Under the pieces are notes generated by a model. The model was not told the DNA's origin, ran no database searches, and saw nothing but the letters and a program-made list of their open reading frames with translations. Positions 1 to 6,992 of a stretch of DNA of 11,235 nucleotides are shown in pieces. The position numbers and the translations under genes were made by a program. This DNA comes from Methanobacteriota archaeon. GTDB lineage: Archaea > Halobacteriota > Bog-38 > Methanoflorentales > Methanoflorentaceae. Numbering within the stretch: the first letter of the stretch is position 1; every line of letters begins with the position of its first letter. The stretch spans positions 1 through 11,235 of the forward strand of contig PMYA01000080.1 of NCBI GenBank assembly GCA_003170935.1, written 5' to 3'.

Positions 1-1
1 C

Positions 2-9
2 ATTATATC
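2..9 (+). promoter_or_regulatory. Possible TATA box of ribK
   Basis: An AT-rich ATTATATC element lies about 25 bases before the ribK ATG at 31. That is the spacing expected if transcription starts at or next to the start codon, giving a leaderless or near-leaderless mRNA as is common in archaea. It is based on position and composition only, and the window edge cuts off the upstream context. Confidence 0.35.
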
Positions 10-30
10 AATACTGATGTTTTAGGTTCT

Positions 31-675
31 ATGAAAGATCCACTTCTTGAGCTAGCACTTATAAACGCAGTACAGCAGCCAATTCAACTTTCGGCAATCG
101 AATTTGCTAAAAGGCTCCAAACGAGTCCTATGACCGCTTCGCGACGACTCAAAGAACTTGAGGAGAGGGGGTTAATTGCTCGGACGCCCTCAGGAAGGTC
201 TCAAGCCATTATCATTACAAAGAAGGGATCCAACGAACTAAAGGAGCAATATTTAGCGTATAAATCAATTTTTGAAGCAAAACCATCTATTGAATTGGAA
301 GGGACGATCGTATCAGGTTTAGGAGAGGGCAAGTACTACTTGTCGATTCGCGGCTACACAAACCAATTTGAAGAGCTGCTTGGCTTTACCCCGTATCCCG
401 GCACACTAAACATTAAATTAGCTGACGAAAGCGCCGCCGCTCGAGTGAGGCTAGGTAACTTACCACCAGTCTATATCTCAAGCTTCAAGACCAGCAACCG
501 AACTTACGGTGGAATCAAAAGCTATGTGGCTTCAATTGGAGGGATCGATGGCGCGATAATCGTTCCTGACCGCTCACACTATCATAACGATATTATTGAA
601 ACTATTGCTCCAGTTTCGATTAAAAAAACCCTTAAAACTGACAATGGAGATTTGATTAAGATAGTGGTGACATGA
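31..675 (+). CDS. ribK: Archaeal riboflavin kinase (CTP-dependent type) with N-terminal winged helix
   Basis: Phosphorylates riboflavin to FMN in the cytoplasm; characterised archaeal RibK enzymes use CTP rather than ATP. Residues 1-80 form a winged-helix domain (TSPMTASRRLKELEERGLI is the recognition-helix region). Residues 88-214 are the kinase beta-barrel, with the glycine-rich SGLGEGKYYLS at 95-105, PYPGTLNIKL at 121-130 and the IIETIAPV block near 188-195. The 214-residue length fits the two-domain archaeal form. The frame stays open to the left edge, so a longer N-terminus cannot be excluded. ATG at 31 is preferred because the winged helix starts there, AGGTT lies just upstream, and a TATA-like box sits at the right distance. 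It overlaps ribB by ATGA. The winged helix suggests possible DNA binding or self-regulation, but this is inference. Confidence 0.93.
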   Translation: MKDPLLELALINAVQQPIQLSAIEFAKRLQTSPMTASRRLKELEERGLIARTPSGRSQAIIITKKGSNELKEQYLAYKSIFEAKPSIELEGTIVSGLGEGKYYLSIRGYTNQFEELLGFTPYPGTLNIKLADESAAARVRLGNLPPVYISSFKTSNRTYGGIKSYVASIGGIDGAIIVPDRSHYHNDIIETIAPVSIKKTLKTDNGDLIKIVVT

Positions 676-1367
676 CCGCAACAGAAGCTATTAGGGCCAT
701 AAAGAAGGGAGAGATGATACTTCTTTACGACTCAGAAGACAGAGAAGGCGAGACCGATATGGTGATTCCGGCCATTTCTACAACGCCCAAACAAGTGGCT
801 AGAATGCGAATCGAAGCTGGAGGGCTCATCTGCGTCGCCATTTCTCCTGAAGCTGCTGAAATACTATGTCTACCATTTATGGCAGATATTTTAAAATTCG
901 TAAGTTCTAATGGATGTGGTTTGAAACTCAATTCAGTCTGCGAGAAGCCAGGAGATCTTACGTATGACACGCGCTCCTCCTTTTCGATCGCCGTGAATCA
1001 CAGAAGCGTTGGGACCGGAATATCTGACATTGATCGCGCATTAACCATTACCCAGCTTGGCAAGACTGTCGAAAAAACAGCACTCAACCAAGCACTTAAC
1101 TTCAGTGAAGCTTTTCGCTCCCCAGGTCACGTTCCGTTGCTTCGCGCAGCTCAAGGACTAATTTCAGAACGTAAAGGACAAACAGAGCTGTCTATAGCCT
1201 TAGCTGAGATGGCGGGAATTACACCTGCTATGGCCATGTGCGAGATGCTTGACGCAGAAAGCGGCAAAGCCCTAACTAAGCAAGATTCGATAAACTTTGG
1301 AAATAGAAATGGACTAGCGTTCGTGACGGGACAGGAAATAGCCGACGCTTACGAGCGTTTTAAGTAA
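672..1367 (+). CDS. ribB: 3,4-dihydroxy-2-butanone 4-phosphate synthase with altered metal-site residue
   Basis: Converts ribulose 5-phosphate to formate and the four-carbon unit used to build the xylene ring of riboflavin. Family motifs are clear: YDSEDREGETDM at 19-30 (acidic metal/catalytic loop), AGGLICVAI at 49-57, DTRSSFSIAVNHR at 99-111, FRSPGHVPLLRA at 148-159 and the catalytic-type Glu of AMCEML at E191. The 231-residue length matches the stand-alone archaeal enzyme, with no fused GTP cyclohydrolase II domain. The second His motif, normally GHTE (metal-binding His), reads GQTE here with Gln170 encoded by CAA. The ATG overlaps the ribK stop by four bases, and GGTGA sits one base before it, so translation is probably coupled to ribK. 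Family assignment is firm; full activity is uncertain because of Gln170. Confidence 0.94.
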   Translation: MTATEAIRAIKKGEMILLYDSEDREGETDMVIPAISTTPKQVARMRIEAGGLICVAISPEAAEILCLPFMADILKFVSSNGCGLKLNSVCEKPGDLTYDTRSSFSIAVNHRSVGTGISDIDRALTITQLGKTVEKTALNQALNFSEAFRSPGHVPLLRAAQGLISERKGQTELSIALAEMAGITPAMAMCEMLDAESGKALTKQDSINFGNRNGLAFVTGQEIADAYERFK

Positions 1368-1535
1368 ACAAAATCTTGCCCGTACGTCTGGTGCCTTCAC
1401 ACTTTATTAGCTGGGATTTAAGAATCGCTACATAGATCCAGATACTATTATAGTAGAAATGCTGTTTATTTTTTGAGGGGTAACGACACAAAATCACAGT
1501 GTTGCTCTGCAAGACTTGAGCGTTCCTAAACGATC
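1368..1535. other. Convergent intergenic region ribB / M50 protease
   Basis: This 168-base gap separates two genes that end facing each other. Its only notable element is the T-rich run listed separately. I see no open frame of useful length, no tRNA-like cloverleaf and no strong inverted repeat. Confidence 0.5.
1464..1474 (+). terminator. Possible oligo-T terminator after ribB
   Basis: A run of ten T and one A (TTTATTTTTT core) lies about 100 bases after the ribB stop in a non-coding convergent gap. Archaeal RNA polymerase commonly terminates at such T tracts without a hairpin. Nothing else in the gap resembles a terminator. Confidence 0.35.
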
Positions 1536-2870
1536 TTACAACGCTCCGAAAATATAGGGACCGACGATTAAAATCAAAAATGAGGCGAGTATAACCACTC
1601 CTAACGTTGTCACCAAGACGTTCGTAACACGTTCTTGATCTTTTGTGTTTCGAAGGAATTTTTCAGCTAGCGACTTGAAGAGCTCCCTGAAGATGTGTCC
1701 ACCATCCAAAGGAACTGCAGGAAGGCAGTTAAAGAGCCCCACCCAGAAGTTGATCCAGCCGACCCAGAGAAGGGTATTAGCTATCCAAAAAAAGGCGGGC
1801 CCAAGTGAGGCCCCCCACCCTGCTGGCTGATAAAGGTGAGCGATATCTCCGGTGAAACCACCGAAAATAAAAGGCAGGGCGGCAAGAGCGGCCCATCCTC
1901 GGAAGTTGTTAAGGTTAGATGGGATTGACTTCAAGAAACTTAGAACTTCCGACGCGGACCCACCTTGAATGCCAAGGAAACCTTTGTCATAGTTCGGGTT
2001 TTTGTCTAGAACAACGACAAAAGTTCTCGAAACCCCTTGATCTGTAGCCATTATGTGAACTGTCTGTCCTTGATAAGTCGTATTCATAAACGTTTGAAAT
2101 TCGTCCGTATTAGAGATCTTGACGCTATCGATTTGATTAACTACCATTCCTGGCTGCAAACCTACTTTTTCCGCAGGAGACCCCGACACGACGCCTACAA
2201 TGCCTAATCCTTCGACTGACGTGATAGAGGATAGAACAGGCCCAAAGAATAACAAAAACGCTATTAATGCAACCGCGAAGTTAGCCGTAATACCTGCACT
2301 GAATACTCGCAGCCGTTCTGGTCGTGTCGCAATTTTTTCGCCCGGTGCGGCGTCTATTCCTAGCAACTGCGCTTCATCCGGTTCTGCGAACGCACCCAAG
2401 GGTATGAGCGCGACTAAAAGACCTAATGATTTAACTTTTATGTCTGCAACTCTGCTTAAGATCCCGTGCGAAAGTTCGTGAACCACCAGCGTGACTATTA
2501 AGCCAATAAGTCCCCACGTCAAAGGAATGAACTGGTTTATCCCCGGTATTAATAGCAAGTTTTGCGGCGCGTTCGCAGCAGTGGGCGCGGGCTGCGTCAC
2601 TAGTAAATTGATGTCGCCTATCAACAATATCGCAAGCATAAAGAACATCCCTAAAACGGTCAGGGGGATTCCAATATTCGCGAAGACCCGCCAGAACTTC
2701 TTTGGTTTTGCGAGCTTATCTAACAGAAGCAACCCTCGTGTCGTTCTTACCATTAGAAGAGGGCCGAAAGCGCTTATTCCATATCGTTCGAGAATGCCTC
2801 GACTGTTCAAAAAAATAACAAAAAGCCAATAAACAGCGAAGATAACTAATGCAAGAGTTAAATAATCCAA
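1536..2870 (-). CDS. Site-2-protease-type membrane metalloprotease (M50) with PDZ domain
   Basis: An intramembrane zinc protease of the site-2 protease (M50) family, which cleaves membrane-anchored substrates such as anchored regulators; the substrate cannot be told from the sequence. Hydrophobic segments lie near residues 3-21, 66-86, 117-138, 148-162 and 191-212, with several between 326 and 380 and one at 417-440. The zinc site HELSH is at 131-135 within a membrane helix, and the third ligand motif NCLPAVPLDGGH at 381-392. A PDZ domain (about 222-305, with GSPAEKVGLQPGMVV) sits between the catalytic halves. At 444 residues it is complete. The start is TTG at 2870, preceded by GGTGA about nine bases upstream. 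It is head to head with cutA, whose first possible ATG is the very next base, and convergent with ribB. Confidence 0.9.
   Translation of the reverse strand: MDYLTLALVIFAVYWLFVIFLNSRGILERYGISAFGPLLMVRTTRGLLLLDKLAKPKKFWRVFANIGIPLTVLGMFFMLAILLIGDINLLVTQPAPTAANAPQNLLLIPGINQFIPLTWGLIGLIVTLVVHELSHGILSRVADIKVKSLGLLVALIPLGAFAEPDEAQLLGIDAAPGEKIATRPERLRVFSAGITANFAVALIAFLLFFGPVLSSITSVEGLGIVGVVSGSPAEKVGLQPGMVVNQIDSVKISNTDEFQTFMNTTYQGQTVHIMATDQGVSRTFVVVLDKNPNYDKGFLGIQGGSASEVLSFLKSIPSNLNNFRGWAALAALPFIFGGFTGDIAHLYQPAGWGASLGPAFFWIANTLLWVGWINFWVGLFNCLPAVPLDGGHIFRELFKSLAEKFLRNTKDQERVTNVLVTTLGVVILASFLILIVGPYIFGAL
2858..2865 (+). promoter_or_regulatory. Possible TATA box of cutA inside the M50 gene
   Basis: TTAAATAA on the plus strand is centred about 34 bases before the ATG at 2895. 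A transcription start about 26 bases downstream of the box would fall near 2888, after the ATG at 2871 and just before those at 2895/2898. The element overlaps the first codons of the divergent protease gene. Inferred from sequence and spacing only. Confidence 0.35.
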
Positions 2871-3206
2871 ATGGCTTTCACCGCAAATGGTATCATGATG
2901 TTCTCTGACATATACGTAACTGCATCAAATCTAGAGGAGGCAACTCGTATTGCTCGCGCAATAATTGAAGAAAAGTTAGGGGCTTGCGCGAACATCCACC
3001 CGATCAAGTCTATGTATAGCTGGCAAGGAACCATCGAAGAGGACGAGGAATATGCATTGTCAATAAAAACTAAAACTGAGTTAGTTGACAAGGTAACTGC
3101 AAGAGTAAAGGAGCTCCATAGCTACGAAACCCCGTGCATAATCTCCCACATAATAACGTCCGGATGGCCACCGTATCTTGATTGGATTCGCGAAGAGACG
3201 CAATGA
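2871..3206 (+). CDS. cutA: CutA family protein (divalent cation tolerance)
   Basis: CutA proteins are small, very stable ferredoxin-like trimers, named for copper tolerance in Escherichia coli; their biochemical role is still unclear. Family hallmarks are the start strand DIYVTASNLEEA, EEKLGACANIHP, the SMYSWQGTIEEDEEY block and the C-terminal YLDWIREET. At 111 residues it is near the usual 100-112. The start is uncertain. ATG at 2871 abuts the divergent protease start and has no ribosome binding site. ATG at 2895 or 2898 fits the family core better (MFSDIYVTAS) and fits the TATA-like box at 2858-2865. A start there would remove 8 or 9 residues and leave 24-27 bases between the divergent genes. 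No partner gene for metal handling is adjacent. Confidence 0.9.
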   Translation: MAFTANGIMMFSDIYVTASNLEEATRIARAIIEEKLGACANIHPIKSMYSWQGTIEEDEEYALSIKTKTELVDKVTARVKELHSYETPCIISHIITSGWPPYLDWIREETQ

Positions 3207-3363
3207 CGGCGAAGTGCGGGGTGCTGTTCCGACGTGTCGCCAGCTTAAATATGCGCCATTCTCCCTGCAGTTAAAAAGATCTAAAGATTGGAAGACCCGT
3301 TGCAGCAAGGAGCGAGTTTCACAAGCTTAAATTGCAAAACTGACGACGAAATGGGATGTTAGG
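3207..3363. other. Intergenic region cutA / lysS
   Basis: This 157-base gap holds a weak inverted repeat (GGCGA at 3208-3212 with TCGCC at 3237-3241) just after the cutA stop, and two TATA-like stretches (around 3245-3253 and 3326-3333). No open frame longer than a few codons and no tRNA was seen, although a tRNA might be looked for beside a synthetase gene. Confidence 0.4.
3326..3333 (+). promoter_or_regulatory. Possible TATA box of lysS
   Basis: CTTAAATT is centred about 34 bases before the lysS ATG. This would place transcription start near 3356 and leave a leader of fewer than ten bases ending in AGG directly before the ATG. Positional inference only; an alternative TTAAATATG lies near 3245-3253. 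Confidence 0.3.
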
Positions 3364-4863
3364 ATGGAAGAAACACGTATTCACTGGGCAGACGTCATAG
3401 CGCGTGCCACTGAAGGACTGCAAGTGATAGCCACAGGAATCACCCCCTCCGGCAACATTCACGTCGGCAACATGCGGGAAGTAGTCACCGCTGACGCAAT
3501 ATTCCGGGCAATCAAGGATGTCGGCAAAGCTGCGCGCCTTATATATGTGGCTGATTCTTACGACCCGCTACGTACGGTTTACCCGTTCTTGCCCACCTCA
3601 TATAAAGAATACGTGGGCATGCCGTTATCTGAGATACCTGATCCTTTTGGCTGTTGTTCAAGCTACGCAGAACATTATCTTAAGCCCTTCTCCGAATCGC
3701 TGAGCCAACTCGACATTCATCTTGAAGTGTACCACGCAGACCAGATGTACAAAAGTGGTCAGTATACAGACGCAATTAAAGTCGCCCTCGAACAACGCGA
3801 CGCGATTGCTGAGATAATTGAGACTGTTTCAAAAAGAAAGTTACCTTCTTGGTGGAGCCCCTTCAACCCACTTTGTGAGCAATGCAAAAGAATCAGTGCC
3901 GCACACATTGTCGAGCATATGGCCGCGCGGAACTCCGTCAAGTACATATGCCAGTGTGGCGCCGAAGGCGTGGCAGATTATTCTATAGGGCAGGGCAAAC
4001 TCGCGTGGCGGATCGACTGGCCGGCACGATGGAAGATTTTAGGCGTCACCATTGAACCGTTTGGCAAAGATCACGCAGTTTCTGGGGGATCCTATGATAC
4101 AGGTCAACGCATCTCAAGGGAAGTATATGGATACGCCCCTCCGACACCAGTCCCATACGGCCATATACACCTCAAGGGACGCGGTAAGATGTCAAGCTCT
4201 AAAGGCGTAACAATCACCATCAGCGAAATGCTGGAGAGCGCGCCTGCCGATGTCTTACGCTACATGATAATTAAAACGAAGCCTGAAAAGCTTATCGATT
4301 TCGATCCCGGCTTAGGGCTCCTCACGCTTGTTGATGAATTTGACCACGGCTCAGGTCGCGCTTTTGAGCTCTCACGGATTTCCGAACAAGGATGCGATGT
4401 TCCATTTAAGCACATGGTTACTGCAATTCAAATCGCAAGTAATTGCGATGAGCTTATTCAAGTTCTTAAACGAAGCGGTTATGAAACAACAGACGTCAGA
4501 GCGCTTAAAAAAAGGGCGTACAACGTCAGAAACTGGCTAGACCGTTTTGCACCCGAATTCGTAAAGTTTAAAGTCCAGCCCTCACTTCCCGTTCAAGTCA
4601 AAACGCTCAACAACGGACAAAGAAAAGCATTAGCAAAGCTTGCGATCGCAGTTGAAACTGATAGCAACGATCCCGAGTGGTTACACAACGAAGTCTACAC
4701 AATCAGCGAAGAAGAGGGAATCGACTCGAAAGACACCTTCAAAGCAATATATATCTCACTCCTAGCAAAAACATCAGGACCCAGGGCGGGCTGGTTTTTA
4801 ACCTCACTAAATCCCGAATTCGTAATCGCTCGGTTCAAAGAAGCTGCTATGGATGGGCTTTAA
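3364..4863 (+). CDS. lysS: Class I lysyl-tRNA synthetase
   Basis: Attaches lysine to tRNA-Lys. This is the class I form found in most archaea and some bacteria, unrelated to the class II enzyme. The catalytic Rossmann fold shows the HIGH-equivalent in ITPSGNIHVGNMREV (HVGN at 33-36) and the KMSKS loop as KMSSSKG at 275-281. Between them a zinc-finger-like insertion carries Cys171, Cys174, Cys196 and Cys198. The region from about 300 onward is the helical anticodon-binding part. At 499 residues it is slightly short for the family, but both ends look intact. The start is ATG at 3364 with AGG immediately before it. It is convergent with the PLP enzyme gene, 18 bases apart. Confidence 0.96.
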   Translation: MEETRIHWADVIARATEGLQVIATGITPSGNIHVGNMREVVTADAIFRAIKDVGKAARLIYVADSYDPLRTVYPFLPTSYKEYVGMPLSEIPDPFGCCSSYAEHYLKPFSESLSQLDIHLEVYHADQMYKSGQYTDAIKVALEQRDAIAEIIETVSKRKLPSWWSPFNPLCEQCKRISAAHIVEHMAARNSVKYICQCGAEGVADYSIGQGKLAWRIDWPARWKILGVTIEPFGKDHAVSGGSYDTGQRISREVYGYAPPTPVPYGHIHLKGRGKMSSSKGVTITISEMLESAPADVLRYMIIKTKPEKLIDFDPGLGLLTLVDEFDHGSGRAFELSRISEQGCDVPFKHMVTAIQIASNCDELIQVLKRSGYETTDVRALKKRAYNVRNWLDRFAPEFVKFKVQPSLPVQVKTLNNGQRKALAKLAIAVETDSNDPEWLHNEVYTISEEEGIDSKDTFKAIYISLLAKTSGPRAGWFLTSLNPEFVIARFKEAAMDGL

Positions 4864-4881
4864 AAGCAATAACCAAGGCGA

Positions 4882-6054
4882 CTAAGCAGCGTCGAGTGCC
4901 TGTTCAATGTCTGCCTCAATATCCTTGATGTCTTCAAGCCCTACTGAGACCCTGATGAGGTTTTCCGTTATACCTAGCTTTTCTCTTTCATTCTTAGGAA
5001 CGACAGCGTGTGTCATTAATCCCGGATGCTCAATCAAAGTCGCTGGATCGCCAAGACTCACAGCAACTTTGCAAAGCGTGAGGTTGTTCAAGAACTTGAC
5101 CGCCTCGTCAGCACCTCCGCGAATCTCGAACGCTAGCATCCCTCCGTAACCGGACATTTGTGTGCGGAGGTTAGGATTTAGTTCCAGATTTCTGTCAAAT
5201 TTCGGATATAAAATCCGCTTAACGAGCTTCTGCGCTTTTAGGAAACTAGCAAGTTGAGTTGCGTTTTGGGTATGTCGTTCCATCCTCAAGGCAAGAGTGC
5301 GAAGCCCACGCAAAATAAGAAAAGCGTTGAAAGGGCTGAGCGCTGCTCCAAGATCCCGCAAAACCCCTTTTCTGATATTAGTTGCATCCTCAGAAGATGA
5401 GACAACTATCCCCCCAAGTGAGTCGCCGTGCCCGTTCAGGTATTTCGTCGCACTGTGTACTACGACATCAGCCCCAAGTTCGAGAGGGTTTTGATAGTAA
5501 GGGGTTAAGAACGTATTGTCAACAATCGTTTTTGCGCCGTTTTCCGATGCGACTTCGGAGACCTTTCGTATATCCACAAGCTTAAGTGTTGGATTTGCTG
5601 GGGTTTCAAAAAAAACAACCTTTGTGTTGTCTCTTACAGCTTCAGCTACGCACTCGGGATCAGATGTGTCAACAAAACTCACTTCAAATCCCAGACGTGG
5701 CGCTCCTTTGGTTAGGAGCTCATACGTGCTGCCGTAAAGCACCCTATCAGCAATTAGATGATCGCCACATTTGAGGAGAGCAAGCAGGGTTGCTGAAATC
5801 GCCGCCATCCCTGACGCGAAACTAACAGCAGCGTCGCCTCCTTCAAGGGCTGCCATTTTTAGTTCCAATGCTGTTAGAGTTGGATTTGAAACCCGAGAAT
5901 AGACATACGTTCCGTGTTTAATTCCTGATGGGAGTAGCTCGTCGATAACAAAGCTAGACGTTTGATAAATGGGCGAAGTAAGTGCAGTTACGTTTCGAGA
6001 TGTATGTTCGCCTGCGTGCACTAACTTCGTATTAATCCCATACTCAAAGTTCAC
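4882..6054 (-). CDS. Methionine gamma-lyase-like PLP enzyme (Cys/Met metabolism family)
   Basis: A fold-type I PLP enzyme of the trans-sulfuration family, which includes methionine gamma-lyase, cystathionine gamma-lyase/synthase and O-acylhomoserine sulfhydrylase. Counting from the GTG at 6054, YVYSRVSNPT (50-59) is the cofactor phosphate clamp, the catalytic Tyr is Y107 in LYGST, the cofactor-ring Asp is D179 in VDNTF, and the Schiff-base Lys is K204 in HSATKYLNGHGD. The C-terminal SVGLEDIKDIEADIEQAL is typical. Overall it most resembles methionine gamma-lyase, but the Cys of that enzyme's LYGCT motif is Ser here, so the substrate is not settled. GTG at 6054 is chosen because GAGGTGA ends eight bases upstream; a GTG at 6066 would add four residues and overlap the preceding stop as GTGA. 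It follows marker 8 directly. Confidence 0.88.
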   Translation of the reverse strand: MNFEYGINTKLVHAGEHTSRNVTALTSPIYQTSSFVIDELLPSGIKHGTYVYSRVSNPTLTALELKMAALEGGDAAVSFASGMAAISATLLALLKCGDHLIADRVLYGSTYELLTKGAPRLGFEVSFVDTSDPECVAEAVRDNTKVVFFETPANPTLKLVDIRKVSEVASENGAKTIVDNTFLTPYYQNPLELGADVVVHSATKYLNGHGDSLGGIVVSSSEDATNIRKGVLRDLGAALSPFNAFLILRGLRTLALRMERHTQNATQLASFLKAQKLVKRILYPKFDRNLELNPNLRTQMSGYGGMLAFEIRGGADEAVKFLNNLTLCKVAVSLGDPATLIEHPGLMTHAVVPKNEREKLGITENLIRVSVGLEDIKDIEADIEQALDAA

Positions 6055-6062
6055 ACTCGCCC

Positions 6063-6069
6063 TCACCTC
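6063..6069 (-). promoter_or_regulatory. Strong ribosome binding site for the PLP enzyme, overlapping the marker 8 stop
   Basis: GAGGTGA is a seven-base match to the complement of the usual archaeal 16S rRNA 3' end. Its last three bases are the TGA stop of the marker 8 gene. Eight bases separate it from GTG at 6054. This favours that start over GTG at 6066, which lies inside the site, and suggests translational coupling of the two genes. Confidence 0.6.
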
Positions 6070-6923
6070 AACGGCTTTGGCTGTTTTTCTTCTGGTAGCA
6101 CCGGCAATTTCATCGTATTAACGAGAATCGGTGTCGTTACTTCCTTCGCTCTTTCGAGCAACAACTCTTTTCCTTTTTGCGACAAGGCGAAAAGTGGCAC
6201 GCCAGTGCCAACTTGGGCGAGCGCTTTACCGCTGATGGCTTCTCTGATGAAGCGAGAGGCGCACGCTGTAGTTATATCCACTGTATCAATGAAATCGCGC
6301 GCAACCTCCTCAGTCATGCCTGTGACGTGAACTCCGATGACAATGACGTCGGCACCTGTCTCTCGCTCGATTTCACGACATTGTCGACTATCCTCTAACG
6401 TCGCGACTGTTACAGCTACGCGTTTATACCCCGTCTCTATAGCGCGAGCGACACCCAAAGGCTGGTTAATAATTGCTTTGCTACCATCAAGTAAAGTCCC
6501 ACCTTTTTCCTCCACTCGATTCTTCAGCTTCGGAATGAGTGTTGTTTCTATGATGCCCGAAATCCGAGCACCTATTCCTTGAGTAAGGGTCGGATTGGAA
6601 GTAATGATAGTTCCAACACCTTCACAAACTATGACGGCGGCATCAATGAGGCCTCGCCGAAGTCCAGTCATCATTACTTCAGATGCGCCAAACCCAAGGA
6701 AGACTTCCATATCTATAGCCCGGTCACCGGTGCACATTCCAAAATCACGAATTCGGAACTCAATGTTCTCTTTAACAATCTCTTTATTGAACTCTTGAAT
6801 GCCACGCGCTTTTGCGAAAATAGGACAACGTTCGATTAGAGGTTCCCCCACCTTTACTACGTGCCCGTCTTCGACCACGACGTACGCCTTTCCTAACGCT
6901 TCCAAGACATGTCTATCCTTCAT
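6063..6923 (-). CDS. Methanogenesis marker protein 8 (DUF2099 family)
   Basis: A member of the family labelled methanogenesis marker 8, named for its distribution among methanogens; I know of no established biochemical function. Recognisable blocks are VVVEDGHVVKVGEP near 15-28, IEFRIRDFGMCTGDR at 54-68, VIVCEGVGT at 97-105, NQPLGVARAIETGYKRVAVTVA near 153-174, TTACASRFIRE at 218-228 and VGTGVPLFALSQKGKELLLERAKE at 238-261. Cysteines are at 33, 64, 100, 182 and 221; those in the GMCT, VCEG and ACAS blocks are candidate cluster or metal ligands, which is inference. No signal peptide or membrane helix is seen. ATG at 6923 is chosen because GAGGGG lies four bases before it and the family-like sequence begins there; a TTG at 6953 would add ten atypical residues. 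Its stop lies inside the ribosome binding site of the next gene. Confidence 0.85.
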   Translation of the reverse strand: MKDRHVLEALGKAYVVVEDGHVVKVGEPLIERCPIFAKARGIQEFNKEIVKENIEFRIRDFGMCTGDRAIDMEVFLGFGASEVMMTGLRRGLIDAAVIVCEGVGTIITSNPTLTQGIGARISGIIETTLIPKLKNRVEEKGGTLLDGSKAIINQPLGVARAIETGYKRVAVTVATLEDSRQCREIERETGADVIVIGVHVTGMTEEVARDFIDTVDITTACASRFIREAISGKALAQVGTGVPLFALSQKGKELLLERAKEVTTPILVNTMKLPVLPEEKQPKPLR

Positions 6924-6927
6924 TGTT

Positions 6928-6933
6928 CCCCTC
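6928..6933 (-). promoter_or_regulatory. Ribosome binding site of marker 8 gene
   Basis: GAGGGG lies four bases upstream of ATG at 6923. It decides the start in favour of this ATG over the in-frame TTG at 6953, which has no comparable site. Confidence 0.5.
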
Positions 6934-6962
6934 TTGTTGATCAGAAAATACAACTTAAACCA

Positions 6963-6972
6963 CTACGCGTAG
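6963..6972. promoter_or_regulatory. Ten-base palindrome upstream of marker 8
   Basis: CTACGCGTAG is a perfect inverted repeat in the 69-base gap before the marker 8 gene. It lies between a TATA-like element (6978-6985) and the start codon, where a bound repressor could block transcription start. Perfect ten-base palindromes occur by chance several times in a window of this size, so an operator role is only a possibility. Confidence 0.25.
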
Positions 6973-6977
6973 GGCAA

Positions 6978-6985
6978 TTGTATAA
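6978..6985 (-). promoter_or_regulatory. Possible TATA box of marker 8 / PLP pair
   Basis: The minus strand reads TTATACAA, preceded by AAGG. A start about 26 bases downstream would give a leader of roughly 30 bases that includes the GAGGGG ribosome binding site. A second weaker candidate, GTTTAAGTTG, lies at 6951-6960. Confidence 0.35.
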
Positions 6986-6992
6986 CCTTTGT

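Noticed and set aside
725..970. Antisense open frame inside ribB; many similar ones lie inside the protease, lysS, PLP and marker 8 genes
   Set aside because: Each is opposite or out of frame with a clearly recognised conserved gene and shows no recognisable motifs.
3208..3241. Inverted repeat GGCGA...TCGCC just after the cutA stop, as a terminator or structured RNA
   Set aside because: The stem is only five pairs before a mismatch, the loop is long and no T tract follows. It is no better than chance.
3207..3363. tRNA gene beside lysS
   Set aside because: No acceptor/T-loop pattern (GGTTCGA-like) or cloverleaf pairing is visible in this gap.
6924..6953. TTG at 6953 as the marker 8 start, adding MYFLINKRGT
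   Set aside because: It has no ribosome binding site and the ten residues do not look like the family start. ATG at 6923 has GAGGGG at good spacing.
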